Positions 25,641-38,968 of a stretch of 64,000 nucleotides of DNA are shown piece by piece. The translations under genes were made by a program, and so were the position numbers. A model generated the notes under the pieces. It worked only from the letters and a program-made list of their open reading frames with translations, did no database searches and was not told where the DNA came from. Each line of letters begins with the position of its first letter. Positions within the stretch are counted from its first letter, which is position 1. Source of the DNA: Plectrocnemia conspersa (taxonomy: Eukaryota; Arthropoda; Insecta; Trichoptera; Polycentropodidae); assembly GCA_009617715.1 (NCBI GenBank), contig VTFK01000026.1, positions 124,001 to 188,000 on the forward strand, in the 5' to 3' direction.

Positions 25641-27090
25641 AATCCAAGTACATATTGTATGTTTATTGATTTATAATAAGAAATACGTCAATACTGAATA
25701 ACCCTTTTAGTCCCAGATAATATGGCCTAATATTTATTTTTAAAATATGGATTTACATTTTTTTAATAAATTATATTATATGTGTTTTAAAAATCTGATT
25801 ATTACAAAAGTAATAATAATTAGTTTTTTCAGCAATAATAAAAAATAAAAATTCCATACTTGAAACAGTAAAATAAACATCAAGTTTGATGTAAAGTACA
25901 CCTAACAGAAAAAAAATATTATTTATCATGAAAAAGGGTTTTCTTTACATTTCGCGCAAATTTTTTAAATACATTTTTTATTTAAAAATAATTATTGAGA
26001 CTTATTTATTACTAATATTTCACACCTATGTTTAGTAAAGCATATTTAATAGACTTTTTGGATAAAAATATGTCTTAATGGGGATAAAAATGTACAAATA
26101 GTCGAAAAAATATTGCGTATGCAATACCTGTTTTTGTTTTCTTTCGCCAGCCATCCCTATCATAGAAAAAGGCAGGCAGACCGCAGCGGCGCGGTTATTT
26201 CTCTGTTACATAACATAATTACTGGGAACCGTTGGACTTGCCTGTTTTGTCGGTATCGGTACTACTGAGATTACAATATAATCACCAATCAACACCTTAC
26301 GGAGTTTCTGCATACATCCTTAAAAAACTACAAGCCAGACTTTAAATGACTGGCAAAACTATCCCAAATCAACAAATGTGACAATTCATTGTCTCAGTTA
26401 ATATTTTAGTGTCTCATAAGATAATTTTAAGGACAGTGTATATTACCCATACAATAACATCCTTAAAGTTTTAAAAATCATCCGAGAATTATTTTTATAT
26501 GCGGATCCGTCATTCAACTTTTTTCATATATAATTTGATAAGGTTGACGATTTTTTTTATGAAATTCTGAGTTTTTCTATTGCTTCCTATAGTTTTTTCT
26601 TTATACGCCTTGAAATCAACGATAAGAAACATGTCCATGTTGAATTCATACGCCTTTTTGAGAACTTGCCGTATAAAGTGTATTTGATATACTGTGAAGC
26701 TCTCTCACTCACAAATCCACATTCATAGTCAAAAATAAAATTAACATATTTATAGTAGTAAGAAATCGATATTGGGAGAATATTTAAAATATACGGGAAT
26801 ACAAGTAGACGTATATATAATACGTATTTTAAGAAGGCATCCGACGAGGTTTTTATTGGTTATTAGTAAATAAAATTGTCAGACCTCGATTGCTCGGATG
26901 ATTTAACTCGGTTATTTTAGCGATCGTAGACAGTATGTAACTTAAAAAATATTTTCATTCGCAATTAGATTATTGATTGTTATACATTATACAGTATTAG
27001 TTTATTATTAAATAAATTAGGAAAAATTATATTTTAAATATTAAAATTTAATAATGAAATTTCAGGTATAAAATCAATTTGCTATTTTAG

Positions 27091-27091
<1 letters not shown>
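25641..27091. other. AT-rich non-coding DNA
   Basis: A GC-richer patch lies at 26140-26290. Nothing recognised. Confidence 0.45.

Positions 27092-27187
<96 letters not shown>
27092..27187. repeat. (TA)n microsatellite
   Basis: A near-perfect TA tract with one phase slip near 27177. Confidence 0.97.
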
Positions 27188-27189
<2 letters not shown>

Positions 27190-30009
27190 TATAATTGCTA
27201 TAATTTGTTTTTTCTAGCATATGCACACTTATTTTGAAATAATATATATACCCATTGTTTTAAAGCAGTAGTCATTTTTTGCTAAGATAACAATTTTTGT
27301 CATAAATATTTAATAACGAAAATTTGAATTTACTAGGCTTAGTTCTACAAAAAAATAACTCGTGGTTATTCAATCATAAAATACATGGGTTCACATATTA
27401 ATTATATGATCTACGTCATATGCCTATCCATCTGTTAGGTACTAAAAACTAACTGACATTCTATATTTTTTTTAAATAACTCGTATCTCCTCTGAATAAA
27501 ATATATGAATTATAATAATAACTACACATACACACCAACGAAATTTATATCAAAGAATTATTAAAATTATCTATTATTCGTTAATCTAAATAAATGCAAA
27601 AAAATGTAATTAGGTATGGTATTCCTCCTCTATGTTATTATTGTAATGATTGCCTATAAAATATGAATCAAATAAAAAAGCAACAAGTAAGGATTGATCA
27701 AGGAAGGATTTAATACATTATTATAATTTGGATATAGGAACCAATTAGAAGACGTCTGACAACCCTACAGATCCACACTGACAAGCACGCAAAGAAATAA
27801 CACCCATCACACAACTTTCTCCGAACGGCATAACTCTCACGTTTCTATAGGAAATTATTACGGCATCGATACTAAATGCTCACTACGTTCCATAGTCGAT
27901 TAGCTCGTCTTCATTGTTTAAATTACAAAAAATAATACAATAGTACCACATATGTAGGTTATATTTTTTATTCGATCAATACAAACAATATTACGATACG
28001 AAAAGTTTCATGATACTCAACTTCATTAAGATAGATTTATGGGAAAAGTTGCAACTATTGCTAGGGGCGTAAATGATAAGACGCTATATAATACTGCGAA
28101 TATTTTACATATCAAATTATAAATTAAATCATTGAAACTAAAAAAACCGCCTGAAAGGTAGAGGCATAAATCTACGTTTCTTAGAGGCTTTGTTGGCTTT
28201 TGCCTTCTTCGATTTAGCAATCCCACACATTTTCGTAGGTATTTATATAATAAGATCAATAAGTCGAGAGCTCAAATAAAATGTGAGAAACCTTAAATGG
28301 CACATTTGTGAAATAATAAAGAGAATATATACATATATTTTTACATGTAAATAGCAAAATGATTAAGCCCTGTGTTCAGATGTAATACTGAGAAGTCGAA
28401 TAATAAAACTGTCATATATTTTTGAAACACACTTAACTAATAATTCCCTGGGTTTATTGAATAATATAGGATCCAAAATAAAATTCTTGCTAATGAAATG
28501 TCCTTGTTATCCAGAAGTAAATTTAGAACTTACTGCATATTGATAAATACTTCATGTTATGTAACTTTAGAAATAAATTATAAATGCCGACTTTAACGGC
28601 ATGTCTATGTTTTGAAGTAAACATTAAAACACATGACATGCCGTCATGTTCATAAAATATTTTATAGCCTTATCTATTGTTACACCATAGTGAGGCTTTC
28701 ACTAATTAATATAAATGTCAAAAATGGAATATAAATAAAACGTTTAATGATAGTAGTAATATTTTCTTATATAGTAATTTTAAACCGCAAAACTAACACA
28801 GTTGAAAGTCATATGCTTAATAATACTAATTTATTTGTATTATTATTGCATGTTTGTATGCGGATATTTTTAACAAGCGCAAACACATATATGTAATATA
28901 CTACATTTAATAAATATATATTTGCTTAATTTAGGTGATTAATATAATATTTTCTAAAGGGTCAAATACATTTATATACAGTTACAACGGATATTCTACA
29001 AATATTTTTTGCACCAAATATATGGTTGCTACAAATTACATTCTCAGTCTCAAGCAGCTCACGTTTCTCAATAATTATATATTATTATTATCAACGTAAG
29101 ACAACGCCTAATTAGTTGAAATGCTGTTACAATAATCGATAAAATAGTCGTATCTTCGATGAAACCCTAGATATGTCCAATAAAAGAAGAAAACAATTTA
29201 AAACCGGTTACTGGCGGCTTGTAACATCGCCACACTGAGTAAATATTGAATTCTAGATCCCACCAGATTTTTTAAAACGAAACGCATCAAGTAATGTTTA
29301 CTACGCGTTAATTCCGTCTTTTTCACTATTTTTACTTGCATTACATTTTTTTGGAACTTTGCCTACTCGGTCTTGTGAGAGAATACAAAAATAGCAGTCA
29401 AAAGTCAAACAAATAATTAAAAATACAATGTAACAAGACATCTATTGAGCTTTGACTGTTGTATTGTATGTAGATGTCAAATTTTATTAATCTAACGTAA
29501 AATGTAATAAGTTTTTCGCTATTAAATTATTAAATATCTATTTAATATTATACATAAGAACGCGTCCTTGGTCTTTGGATTCGATTCCAAAGATCTAACG
29601 CGTATAATTAATATTTTACTGTATAGATTTCCATAGAATGATTTTGGCATATAATATATTTATTATTTAATGTAGGTTAAACTAAAATAAATATGTTTTT
29701 TTCAATAAAATAATTTTAAAATGCAATTGTACAAACATTCTATAATTCAATACCGCGCCTTAGAATTTCCATCTGAATCAGCACTACTGAAAATTATAGC
29801 TTTTATAATAAATTCATAAAATGAATGCTACGTGTCTGCATCTTTTATGATATATTTGTGTGAACAGTTTGAATTTTTGACTTTATAATGTATATAGTTT
29901 AATTGCAAAAATAAATGTGTTCCACTAGCAAAAAATAAAATATTTTTTATACATATATATTTTTTTATACAATGAGAATTGAATAAATAACATCTAAACT
30001 GAATTTAGC
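27188..30009. other. AT-rich non-coding DNA
   Basis: No gene. Small features only: a TTTGGATTCGATTCCAAA inverted repeat near 29574-29591, and a TTATAATAATA-rich background. The 77-codon minus frame at 28026-28259 shows no domain. Confidence 0.45.
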
Positions 30010-30078
30010 CCAATAGGAGAGCGCAAAAAACAATTATCCCTTCTCAGAAGGCAAAAATCCACGTCAAAAGCAATAAAA
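30010..30078 (+). repeat. Short interspersed repeat E, copy 1
   Basis: About 69 bp is shared with 59293-59361, including AGGAGAGCGCAAAAAA, a hairpin CCTTCTCAGAAGG (30039-30051) and CGTCAAAAGCAATAAAA. A CCAATAGGA near the start is mirrored by TTCTATTGG near 30134, so a roughly 125-bp element with short inverted ends is possible. Confidence 0.65.
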
Positions 30079-30539
30079 AGTTGGTTCTTTTTCTGGTTTC
30101 AGTAAAATTAAAATTTGGGCAACGTTCTATTGGATTAGATTTAATAAATCCTGGTGCTTTCTTAGCATTCATATCCTTTTTTATGTTGTATTTTATTTAT
30201 TTTATTTTTTAATGCTATGTACATTATTTTTCGAATGTTGAGACTGAGCTATTTATGAGACACATTATTCGATACAAAATCCACGAATCTATTTAGTGTT
30301 GCAACTAATTGAAAAAAATGTAGCGATCCAGATCTGAACAACGTACTTGCTATGTTTCCATCAAATTTTTATCATGTCAATGTGTCTACCTATCTATAAT
30401 TCGTATACTGCGAAGTAAAAACACACTGTGTTAGATAAAATTAATCCTCGTATAAAAACGTGTATCAATTGTATACGAATTTAAAAAAGAATGAATAAAT
30501 TTCATTAAAAAATACGCAAAAATTCATACACCATGTAGC

Positions 30540-31290
30540 GTATGACAAAACATGACTGACGTGACAATTCGACCCTTCTGTATGTCTCTAGGGTCGCGGG
30601 CAATTTGTTTTTGCATTCGTTCGTCAATTTCAAATGAAATTAAAACTTTGACAGAGAGAGGATCGTCAGGAACACGTCGAACGGAAGAATTTCACGGTAG
30701 ATAAATTATTTTAATAAGTGATAATTTATTCAAAGCAAAAGTATAACGCTCCGTTCTCGACAGCATAGTAGGTTGCGATGCCAAACTTGGACGATGAAAA
30801 TATTGCCTACGTTCGATCCTCTACAGTTCACAATGATACCACAATGGTTCTGCAACATCAATATTTCGTTTTCGCTGACGGCAGATGGCGATTGCCACCC
30901 GCATCACGCTTTAAGATCATAACTCGAATCGCCAAAGTAATTGGCGAAAATGAGTCAGCTTTTCAAGGGGACATTCGAGTTAATGATACAAATGAGCCGA
31001 CGTTTCGCGAAAGGCTTATCGCGCGAAAATTTGTCAGATCGTTCTGAGATAAAATTGCAATCTATTAATGTGCTAGATGGGAGGTGAATATGAGGCTGCT
31101 TTACACAAAAGCGTGTTTGTGTAAGGCAAATAAATATCACGAAATTAGGTTTTAGTAGGAGAAACAAGTCATTTTCCACGTGAAGCGTCGCGCATATCTT
31201 CTAATTTCCTTTTCGAGGCGAACGCGAGAGAAATTTCCACCGGGTACAAGCTTTTTTTGCAATAAACTTGTAATGTATAATATGAAAAAG
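30540..31290. other. GC-richer block with an unassigned 89-codon frame
   Basis: The frame at 30778-31047 (+) starts MPNLDDENIAYVRSS and includes FADGRWRLPPASRFK. I do not recognise it. It is fully open, has a fair GC content and sits in a low-repeat block, so it is the best of the orphan frames. It lacks a known motif, a signal peptide and a clear splice pair. Non-coding remains more likely than coding. Confidence 0.25.
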
Positions 31291-31799
31291 GCAGTTTATT
31301 GTCTTCTGGCGTGGAATACGTTATTGCGAAGTAACTTTATTTTTACATAAATTACACACATATTCAAACCTTATTATTTTATATAGCTTAAGCCTTTGCT
31401 TGTAAGTTATAATTTTACGTGAAAATAGTATAATTTTAATTTATACTATGTGTTCAAAGCTACAAGGCGGCTAATTAATAATCGTATAAGTCGTCCAGCC
31501 TTGCCCTTAATAGCGGGTCATCCTTTAAATGTTAATTCACAATTCTTCACTAGTGCATAATATTTTTAAAATCACGCAGTTTTATAACTGACATTCTGAT
31601 TTATACAAACGAAATTTATGATAGTGATTGATTAAAAAAGGATCGTAATATTCCTGTTCGTATGCATGTTTTATGTTTTTATTTGCCGTTATTATTTTTT
31701 TAAACCTATTATTGAATCAGGCCAACATGAGTAGACGAATTAATTATTTAAGGCAAGTACATTCAATCAACTCTGTGGATATACTACATATACTGTATG
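31291..31799. other. AT-rich non-coding DNA
   Basis: I see nothing in it. Confidence 0.45.
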
Positions 31800-32130
31800 A
31801 AAACGAGTGACACTTACCATCCCAGAGAGACGGGATGTAAAATTGCGAATCATTGAGAAACTGCTGAAAGACGAATTCTAAGCTAGCTAATAAATTGTAA
31901 CTTTACGAAAAATGGGTTTTATAACACCGAAGCTGAACACATGAAAATTGGACGATAGTCATTTGGTCCGACGAATTCAACTTTGAGATAAAATACCTCT
32001 AATTCTTGTTTGAATAATTAAATTTAAATACATCGTGTCAAAGGTGTCATATAGTCTTTATGTTAGAAGCGTTATGGTCCCAGCGTGGAAATTAATCGAG
32101 TTTATGTGCTAGAATCTCATGAATAATACT
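31800..32130 (+). pseudogene. Tc1-like transposase fragment
   Basis: At 31949-31987 the frame reads WTIVIWSDEFNFE, matching the Tc1-family block 'W..VIWSDES.F' that carries a catalytic Asp. Upstream, about 31835-31880, short stretches such as RDVKLRIIEKLLKDEF could be the decayed DNA-binding region. Downstream blocks are broken by stops. It is a short, dead fragment; no inverted repeats were assigned. Confidence 0.7.
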
Positions 32131-33364
32131 AATAATATTTTATTGAAAAATATTGCTTTAACATTCACTAGTCGTGTGTAAAAATTGTAGATGTGATTGA
32201 GTAAATCGGTAGTTATAAAGTTCAAAAATAGCTGTTATTCAAACCAAAATAAGTTCTAATGATACAATTAGTTTTAAATAAGATATATAAACATAAACGC
32301 ATTTATTTTTAGATATATTTTAATTTAATTGATCAATCTATTTTAATAATAAAATAAATTATTACCTACAACGTTCGAATATAACATATAATACATTCGA
32401 GGCGATAACACCTTAGAGAATATAATCACAATCTTTGAGATCATTCGTACGTAAACCCTATTAACCGATGAATACGTCACTTTACATCCGTAATGATTAT
32501 CTATTAAATTTTGAATTAACCCCGTGACATTTATTTCAGTATTACTATATATATATTATATATATATGTATGTCTTCTAAAAAACAATCAAAATTATGCA
32601 TAAATCATAAATATATTTTATAGCCCTTTTTCAAAACTTTTTCATCTATGCATTTTAAAAGTAATCAACATTTATGCATTGCTTATACTTTGCATAAAAT
32701 TTTGCGTCCAGAGGTTTAAGTTCACCACTTTCATCAGCCTTTGTCCCATTTTATTTTTACTCTTTTCAATGCCGCTCGCGAGCTTCTACATACATAATAT
32801 CATATATATATACACTACTGTTGCATATATTATAAGCATTTATTCTCATTTAAAATATTTATTGCCAGTTTTACATTCAGTTTAATGTATAGCAAAGACA
32901 TTATGCATTTAACAAAAGTCCTGCGTGAATTTCAGGTCATTAAGAGCATGCACTTTGCTCTGTAGCAAAGACTTGAATGCATCTCATGTTTAATTTACGG
33001 CGCGGAAAACAGGTCGTGTAGATGATTATTTTAAAATGGATATATGCAATATCATAACAATGGTGTCTACCCTTATGATGCTTACATTGAACATAATGTT
33101 AAACTTGTCATACTATTGTATTATTCATTGAACACAAAGTTTTATCCGATTATGTTGCATTACGTTATTATGCTGTGTGAAAAAATACATATTGTGTCCA
33201 TCCAAAAGTTTCAGATCAAAGATACTATAAAACTTGAAAATAAAGACGATCGAAGAATAAATCTGGAAGCATGTACATAGACTTAAACTACGCCTACTTC
33301 AACATAGAATTTCTGAGGTAGTAATATTAGCAAATTAAGTCCAAAGAGGATGTGTTATGGTTTG
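32131..33364. other. AT-rich non-coding DNA
   Basis: No gene. The 68- and 78-codon plus frames at 32679-32885 and 33044-33280 show no domain. Confidence 0.45.
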
Positions 33365-34335
33365 TTTAAGTACCGATACCGGTTAAATGAAATACCGGTA
33401 ATACCGGAAAAAATAATTATATTATTTTTTTTCAAATCTTTACGTTTAATTTGCTGAAAACGATATCTCCATAGCTTAAAACGACGATGGCCATATTGCT
33501 ATAAAGCAGAAGCGGAGAATAAAATAATGCTTACTGTAGAGGCTTAACCTAAGTAGGTGTCAGATATCAAAGTAGAATAGTATTATGTAGTATTTACGTG
33601 TTTTTTAAATTTAATTAACGTTTAACATGATAGAAATAAATAAAATACGAGAGATAAATCTTGCGTTAAAAATATTATTGAGATATTCTAAAATAAATAA
33701 TAAATCTGTTTAAAATTAAAACATAAAATAAATAAAATATATCGTATTTTGAACAACTTTGTACGCGCTGATTCCTCATAAGGTTCTTTCTCATAATCAT
33801 AACTGACAAGAAATATTAAGTAATATAGGTATAAATTAGTTAGTGGTGCTCTGGCCCTTGGTATAAAAACTTTTGATGCATCAAGAAGCAGTTGATGGAA
33901 GACAATATTTTGTCAAATATGATGTTTTCCTAGACTTAATTTTTCAAAAGACTAAATATTATCCGCCCGCATTTTTAAAAATATTTTTTACGACAATTTA
34001 GAGCATGGATGAAAGCAAAAGAAAATGGAACAAACAATACACAGTACAGCCTTACTGATTTTTTTGATACTCGTAGACACAATAAAGGATCAGCGTACAA
34101 AGAGTTTTTGGAATAACCTGAATGTAATGAAAATTGTTTAATCACTTAGTATTGTTTGAAACACGAAATAGTCAAACATACTTCGCAAAATAAAAAATAA
34201 ACGAAGACGACAAACACCTACATCTTCATTCAATATTTTTAAAGAAAATGTTCCTACTTTTGAATCCTTGGACTTTTTCGCAAAATTCGCAAGCATATAT
34301 TAACATTCAACAATATATTACAGCATACTTTTAGC
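33365..34335 (+). mobile_element. ACCGGTATT-type hAT-like element, copy C2
   Basis: The left end has GTACCGATACCGG and then AATACCGGTAATACCGG. About 100 bp in, CGACGATGGCCATATTGC matches copy C1. Near the right, the reverse complement of about 34245-34330 matches 50495-50590 (CCAAGGATTCAAGAGTTGGA and AACATTTTCTTT in the same order). The copy therefore joins segments found separately in C1 and C3. No intact transposase and no target duplication were found. Confidence 0.6.
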
Positions 34336-34554
34336 AATAAAGTAGTTTGGCTTTGAATGAATATGCATCTATCAGATAAGGCGACTAAACAGCGTTTAAA
34401 GATACTAAACATGACAATTAGGTATAGGTTTAATTTAATAAAAAACGATTCAAAATCAAACAGAAAATTTACAAGAACAAATTTCTACAAAACCTAATTA
34501 TCCGGATGTAAACATAATAAACATAAAAAAATGTAAAGTATAGATACTTTAGAT
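34336..34554. other. AT-rich non-coding DNA
   Basis: A short gap between the C2 and B2 repeats; nothing seen. Confidence 0.4.
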
Positions 34555-34850
34555 GGATACTCCGGCGATCAGTAACCATAGGGTAGAAAAACAATAATAT
34601 TATGCGCAATATAGAGCGTATTGTCTATCGCACATCCTTTCCATATAAAAAGTATTTTTTAGCAGTACGTATGGATGATTAACGTTTTGGGACGGATGTA
34701 CTATTAGTGATCCGTGCAATATTTCTAATTATTAACGTAATTATTTAGTTACGGGATCATGCTCACTCTCTTCCTATATTTATTACCTAACTTTTAATTT
34801 ATCTTTTTCTTTGTTCGAAACGGTCGTTAGAGTGCCCTCTAAATATTAAC
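34555..34850 (+). repeat. Interspersed family B, copy B2 (3' half)
   Basis: It aligns with the 3' half of B5 (from about 56065). GTAGAAAAACAATAATATT corresponds to the B5 block, followed by TTGTCTATCGCACATCCTTTC, the TTCTAATTATTAACG block also seen in B1, and the TCTAAAT ending. The 5' half is missing. Confidence 0.6.
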
Positions 34851-35849
34851 CTCCTAAAACTTCCATATTTTTAAAGTCTCATCGGAAATACTGTCAACTG
34901 TATCTGAGTTTATTTCAAAAAATCTACGCAATAAATTAAACCTAAATATTTAGCAGTAAAATATCTGCGCTCTCTAAGCCATAGACATCTTCAAGAAAAT
35001 AGTAGCTAAGCTACTTATTATTTCACATATTCCAAGAATTTCCCGACGCGCAATAAAATAAACTTAGTTTAACTATATTTGTTGCCAAGTCATAAAAATT
35101 TCTCGATGTCCTGCATTTTTTGAGAAATTGGTCCAAATTTGTGTTATATTATTACAAAACATATGTTTACTGATTTCATTTACAACAATTTAGATCCATA
35201 TTTACGCATGTAAATTATATTATAGATATACAATATTTAAGGTATGTTTAATTAAATGTAAACTCTTCAGCATAACATACATCCCCTCGTATGCTTGCCA
35301 AAAAATGAGAACATCGGTTGATTTAAAATATTGACTCTTATTTAATTTATCCCGCGAATAAATCCTCGCCAAAAAGCTCTTTCTCAAGTAATTGTTCCAT
35401 GCATTTTTATTTTTTGTTGACCAGCAAATGTTCAAGGAGGTCAAAACAAAATATTTTTTAATCGTTATTCCTAGAGTCGGTCATAAAACTTATATTTTCA
35501 AACAAAGTTTTTCGAGTTTTAATCAGAAATCCCTCTAAGCGGATTTAAAACTACTACGTGTTTCATCAAAATACATCATTTGAAAATATTCATAAAAATT
35601 TAATTTTCAACAAAAAAATGTATGAGGATTTTGAATAAACCTTTATAAATATGGAAAAATGCAAAATTTTCTCGTAAATAAACACTATTTTCGAACTATG
35701 TAACTTCCGCAACTTGGTGCCAACAAATTATTGTATACATGGTCCGCTCGTTAATGTGCTCAGTGCAAAAAGACTATTACTCTCAGTCGAGAATAAAGGA
35801 AAGCAAGATCGGGTCATAAATAAAATTTTAATATAATCATTACCATAAT
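34851..35849. other. AT-rich non-coding DNA
   Basis: No gene or named repeat recognised. Confidence 0.45.
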
Positions 35850-36540
35850 GTAATGGGGTCGGAGCCATATTAACCCCGGGACAAATTTCGTTCACGGCTT
35901 CCGTTATCGCCGATCTACCTGGGTTGCTTGGGCATTTAATCCCAGGATTGGCAACTATCGGACAAAATGGTTTATTGATAAATGTACGGGTGTAGCTATG
36001 CGGGATCGGGCCCGAAGCGATTAGTTATTGGCCGGAGCCGACCATTTGGCAACGTTACATGCCCGTCGCCGGGACCGGGTCCCTTTGTATTTACAATACA
36101 ATTTGGCTGGTCTTATTTGCACGGCAGGCCGCAAAATGCGGCCCGCAAGTGGGTCGTGCGGCAACCGAGTCACGTCACGACCCATTTCGGGACAGAGCCG
36201 CAACGCCGGGTTGCCCCTGGTTTTCCAGCGCCCACCCCGACGAAGAGAACGTGATCGCATAAATCGAACCTGCCGCTCAATTATCCCTGTTTCACAATGC
36301 GTGTAATATAATAACAGCGCAGAAAAGGCCGGCACATACGCGAAACAAAGGGTTATTAACCGCAAACGTATCACAGGACCGTATCCGGGCCAGTTTGCCC
36401 TTAATCGCCTAGCACGCGCCGGACCCGTCCGTACCCCAGAGGTTCGCCGAAAAATTTCATAATAATGTATACGGGATATTTTCAATTTTGCGACTTTGCA
36501 CATTGGCGCTCGCAGTTTGGTTTTGACCGCAAAACCCTTT
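35850..36540. other. Strongly GC-rich block
   Basis: The most GC-rich block of the window. Frames are open on both strands at once (160 codons minus at 36021-36503, and 90, 92 and 67 codons plus). That is expected from base composition and argues against any one of them being coding. The translations are Arg/Pro-rich without domains. A TAATCCCAGGATTGG stretch at about 35938 holds TAATCC, an Otx/Bicoid-type core. A CpG-rich regulatory block is the best guess. Confidence 0.45.
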
Positions 36541-36831
36541 CAGCTCCATAAATATTATATTTTATGATGAATTAAAAAGGTCCTAGTTATGCTTTACTTT
36601 CACATGACACATATAATAGCGATTAAATTATATGATTCAATAATCCAGTACCATCAAAAACTCATTGAAAAGAGACTTATTAATTCAAGAACAAGATAAC
36701 AAAGATAATTAGAGATTGTCTCATATTTTTAAGTTCAAACAACCTACCATAATCATTTAAAAAATCATACAAATGCAATGAATAATTGCATGTAAAATGG
36801 CTAGAAAAATTATAAACGTTTCAATTAATGT
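36541..36831. other. AT-rich gap
   Basis: Nothing seen. Confidence 0.4.
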
Positions 36832-36849
36832 CTCAAACGATCGTTTGAG
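36832..36849. other. 18-bp perfect palindrome
   Basis: CTCAAACGATCGTTTGAG is perfectly self-complementary, immediately before the next GC-richer block. Function unknown; it could be a dimeric factor site. Confidence 0.6.
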
Positions 36850-36859
36850 TTCATAGCCG

Positions 36860-37440
36860 CTTTATATCAAGACATACGCGTCGCTTTTCTCGGATATCCG
36901 GAATAAAACACACACTTCCGCGAGTTTCCCGCCGGGTTATCCCGCCTCACGCTATCAAATTCCGTTTCCGCCTTTATCCACTCAGTGTCATAACAAAATC
37001 AACCATTATTTGCCACTTCGGAATCAAAGAGAGGCCCGTGGCACGCATTCCAGTCCCGCCGCAGAAAACTCACAGTAAAAACACATAGCACACCGTAGGT
37101 CTGAATTGGGGGAGGAGAGGCCCTGTGAAATATGACACCACTCCAGAGCCTGCTCGTGAAAACGGCAATTTTCCAGAGTGGAAAAATCGCATGCAATAAC
37201 TTATATATAAAAATGTATATGACTACAATCCGTGAGGTACGTACGTACGAAAATTCCCATACGGAATATTATTTATCTAGGCGTGTCAGTATGTTCTGTG
37301 TTTATAGGCGAAGCAAAACTTCAATGCGAAATTCGCAAACAACTCGCTCAACTGATAAGGTTGTGCACAGCGAATTCGCTATCTTCGCATCGCATCGAAC
37401 CCTTTGAGACATGTCTGATGACTGTCCAAACACATAAATA
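36860..37440. other. GC-richer, low-repeat block
   Basis: Short frames on both strands overlap each other (for example 37132-37407 plus and 37348-37557 minus). None shows a domain. Possibly conserved non-coding DNA. Confidence 0.35.
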
Positions 37441-38439
37441 AATCTGCCACTTCCTACTGGCTGATATTCGAGTGTAAACACTAAATTCCGTACTAATCCT
37501 TAATACATAAATATTTTTATGTATCTTATAATGGTTTTCTTGACAAATATATGACATAAACGAATAATTATAATTTTATACATTAGTTGTTTTATATTAA
37601 TTTTCCCTTTCTTTTGCACAGTAGTATAGATATTGAATCTCGGTCATAAATTGCTTTATTATCACTTTCGCTAAGCGGAAACAGCAATCATATAAAGCGG
37701 TTTTTTATAGTTAATTATTTAATAAAATAAATTATAATGATTGTCGATTTAATGCAAGAATGTTTTCCCAAAAAATATTTGCACAAGTTTTTCTTGCTTA
37801 ACATTTAGCTACATTTTTAAATACTGCTGTGGCAATGTAGTTTTATATTTGCCAATAAAATCCATTGTTTTTTGAAACTGGTTATAAATTCGTAACTAGT
37901 AAGAATGTTGAAAAATAATGATGAAGTGTATCTTGATATTATAATTAATAAGATTAGTTTCGCATATGTATCACAAAAATGTTTCTATGGAAATATCCGT
38001 AAAATCTATATAATAAATTAATCTGTCATTCATAAATATATTAATTTCACACATTTTTACTATATCCACAATTTCAATCATTCATAAAACAAACAAATTC
38101 GTGGTATAACTAAGATAATTTACTCAATTAAATAAACTTTGATCTTTATACAAATTATTTTTTATATATTATCAATCTTATTCCCTCTATACTTTTAAAT
38201 GCTCTTTGAAACACTTTTATCGTCCATTTATTTTTTTCCAAATAATTTATTATGTACATTTTTTAATGTAATCAATCTAATTAAACAGCTCTCTCATTTT
38301 TATTTTATCTATTGCTTTAAATATTTGTAGAATTCGCTATAATTTAAAGGCAATTCTAATAACCATTTTCTATAAAATAAGGACTACAATAAAAAAAGAT
38401 CCCTAAACTAAACAATTGCGTTAATAATTAAATATTTCA
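37441..38439. other. AT-rich non-coding DNA
   Basis: Nothing recognised. Confidence 0.5.
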
Positions 38440-38968
38440 AAGTCCAGCTAACAGCACAAACATGACGAAGCGTAAATCATCTACATATAAGTACCAGGAA
38501 AAACTACTCTTTGTGTGGAAAAGATGCGCAAAAGCGTTCCACCCTTCGCAAAACTATTGTTATTTTTACCACTTTGTTAACGATTGCCTAAAGTGTCCAT
38601 CTAGCAGTTTTACTTTTAAGGCATTAACATATTTTATCGGTGTGTCCAAGAATCGATAAAATGGCCCTTCAACGTCCGCATCTGCGATTCGCCAGAGTTG
38701 TCTCTATAAAATATGTGACAATTGATCTCAGAGGGCCAGACTCGCAGACGGAGGCAGACAGATAAAAACGCGGTGAGAGACGTGTCAGGAGATACGTCAA
38801 CAAAACACTTAAGCGGATCGTCCAGAATCGTCTCAAAAACACATCACGACAGATCATCTACCTGATAGCGGTATCGGCATATGGTAATTAATACATGTTT
38901 ATAAAAATAATCTATTACTAGTTTTTCCAGTGCTCCAAAGTCACACCCCTTCGATTTTAAAACCCAAA
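38440..38968 (-). repeat. Interspersed family B, copy B3 (inverted)
   Basis: Read on the minus strand it begins AAGGGGTGTGACTTTGGAGC and then shows the family landmarks in order: GATACCGCTATCAGG, AACTCTGGCGAATCGCAGATG, GAAGGGCCATTTTATCGATT, CGCATCTTTTCCACACAAAG. The middle is especially close to copy B4 (GGCGAATAGCAGATGAGGAT and GAAGGGCCAATTGGAT). This is the only copy in the opposite orientation. Confidence 0.7.

Noticed and set aside
36021..36503. 160-codon minus-strand frame, the longest in the window
   Set aside because: Other frames are open on the opposite strand over the same bases, the product is Arg/Pro-rich without domains, and the block is simply GC-rich.
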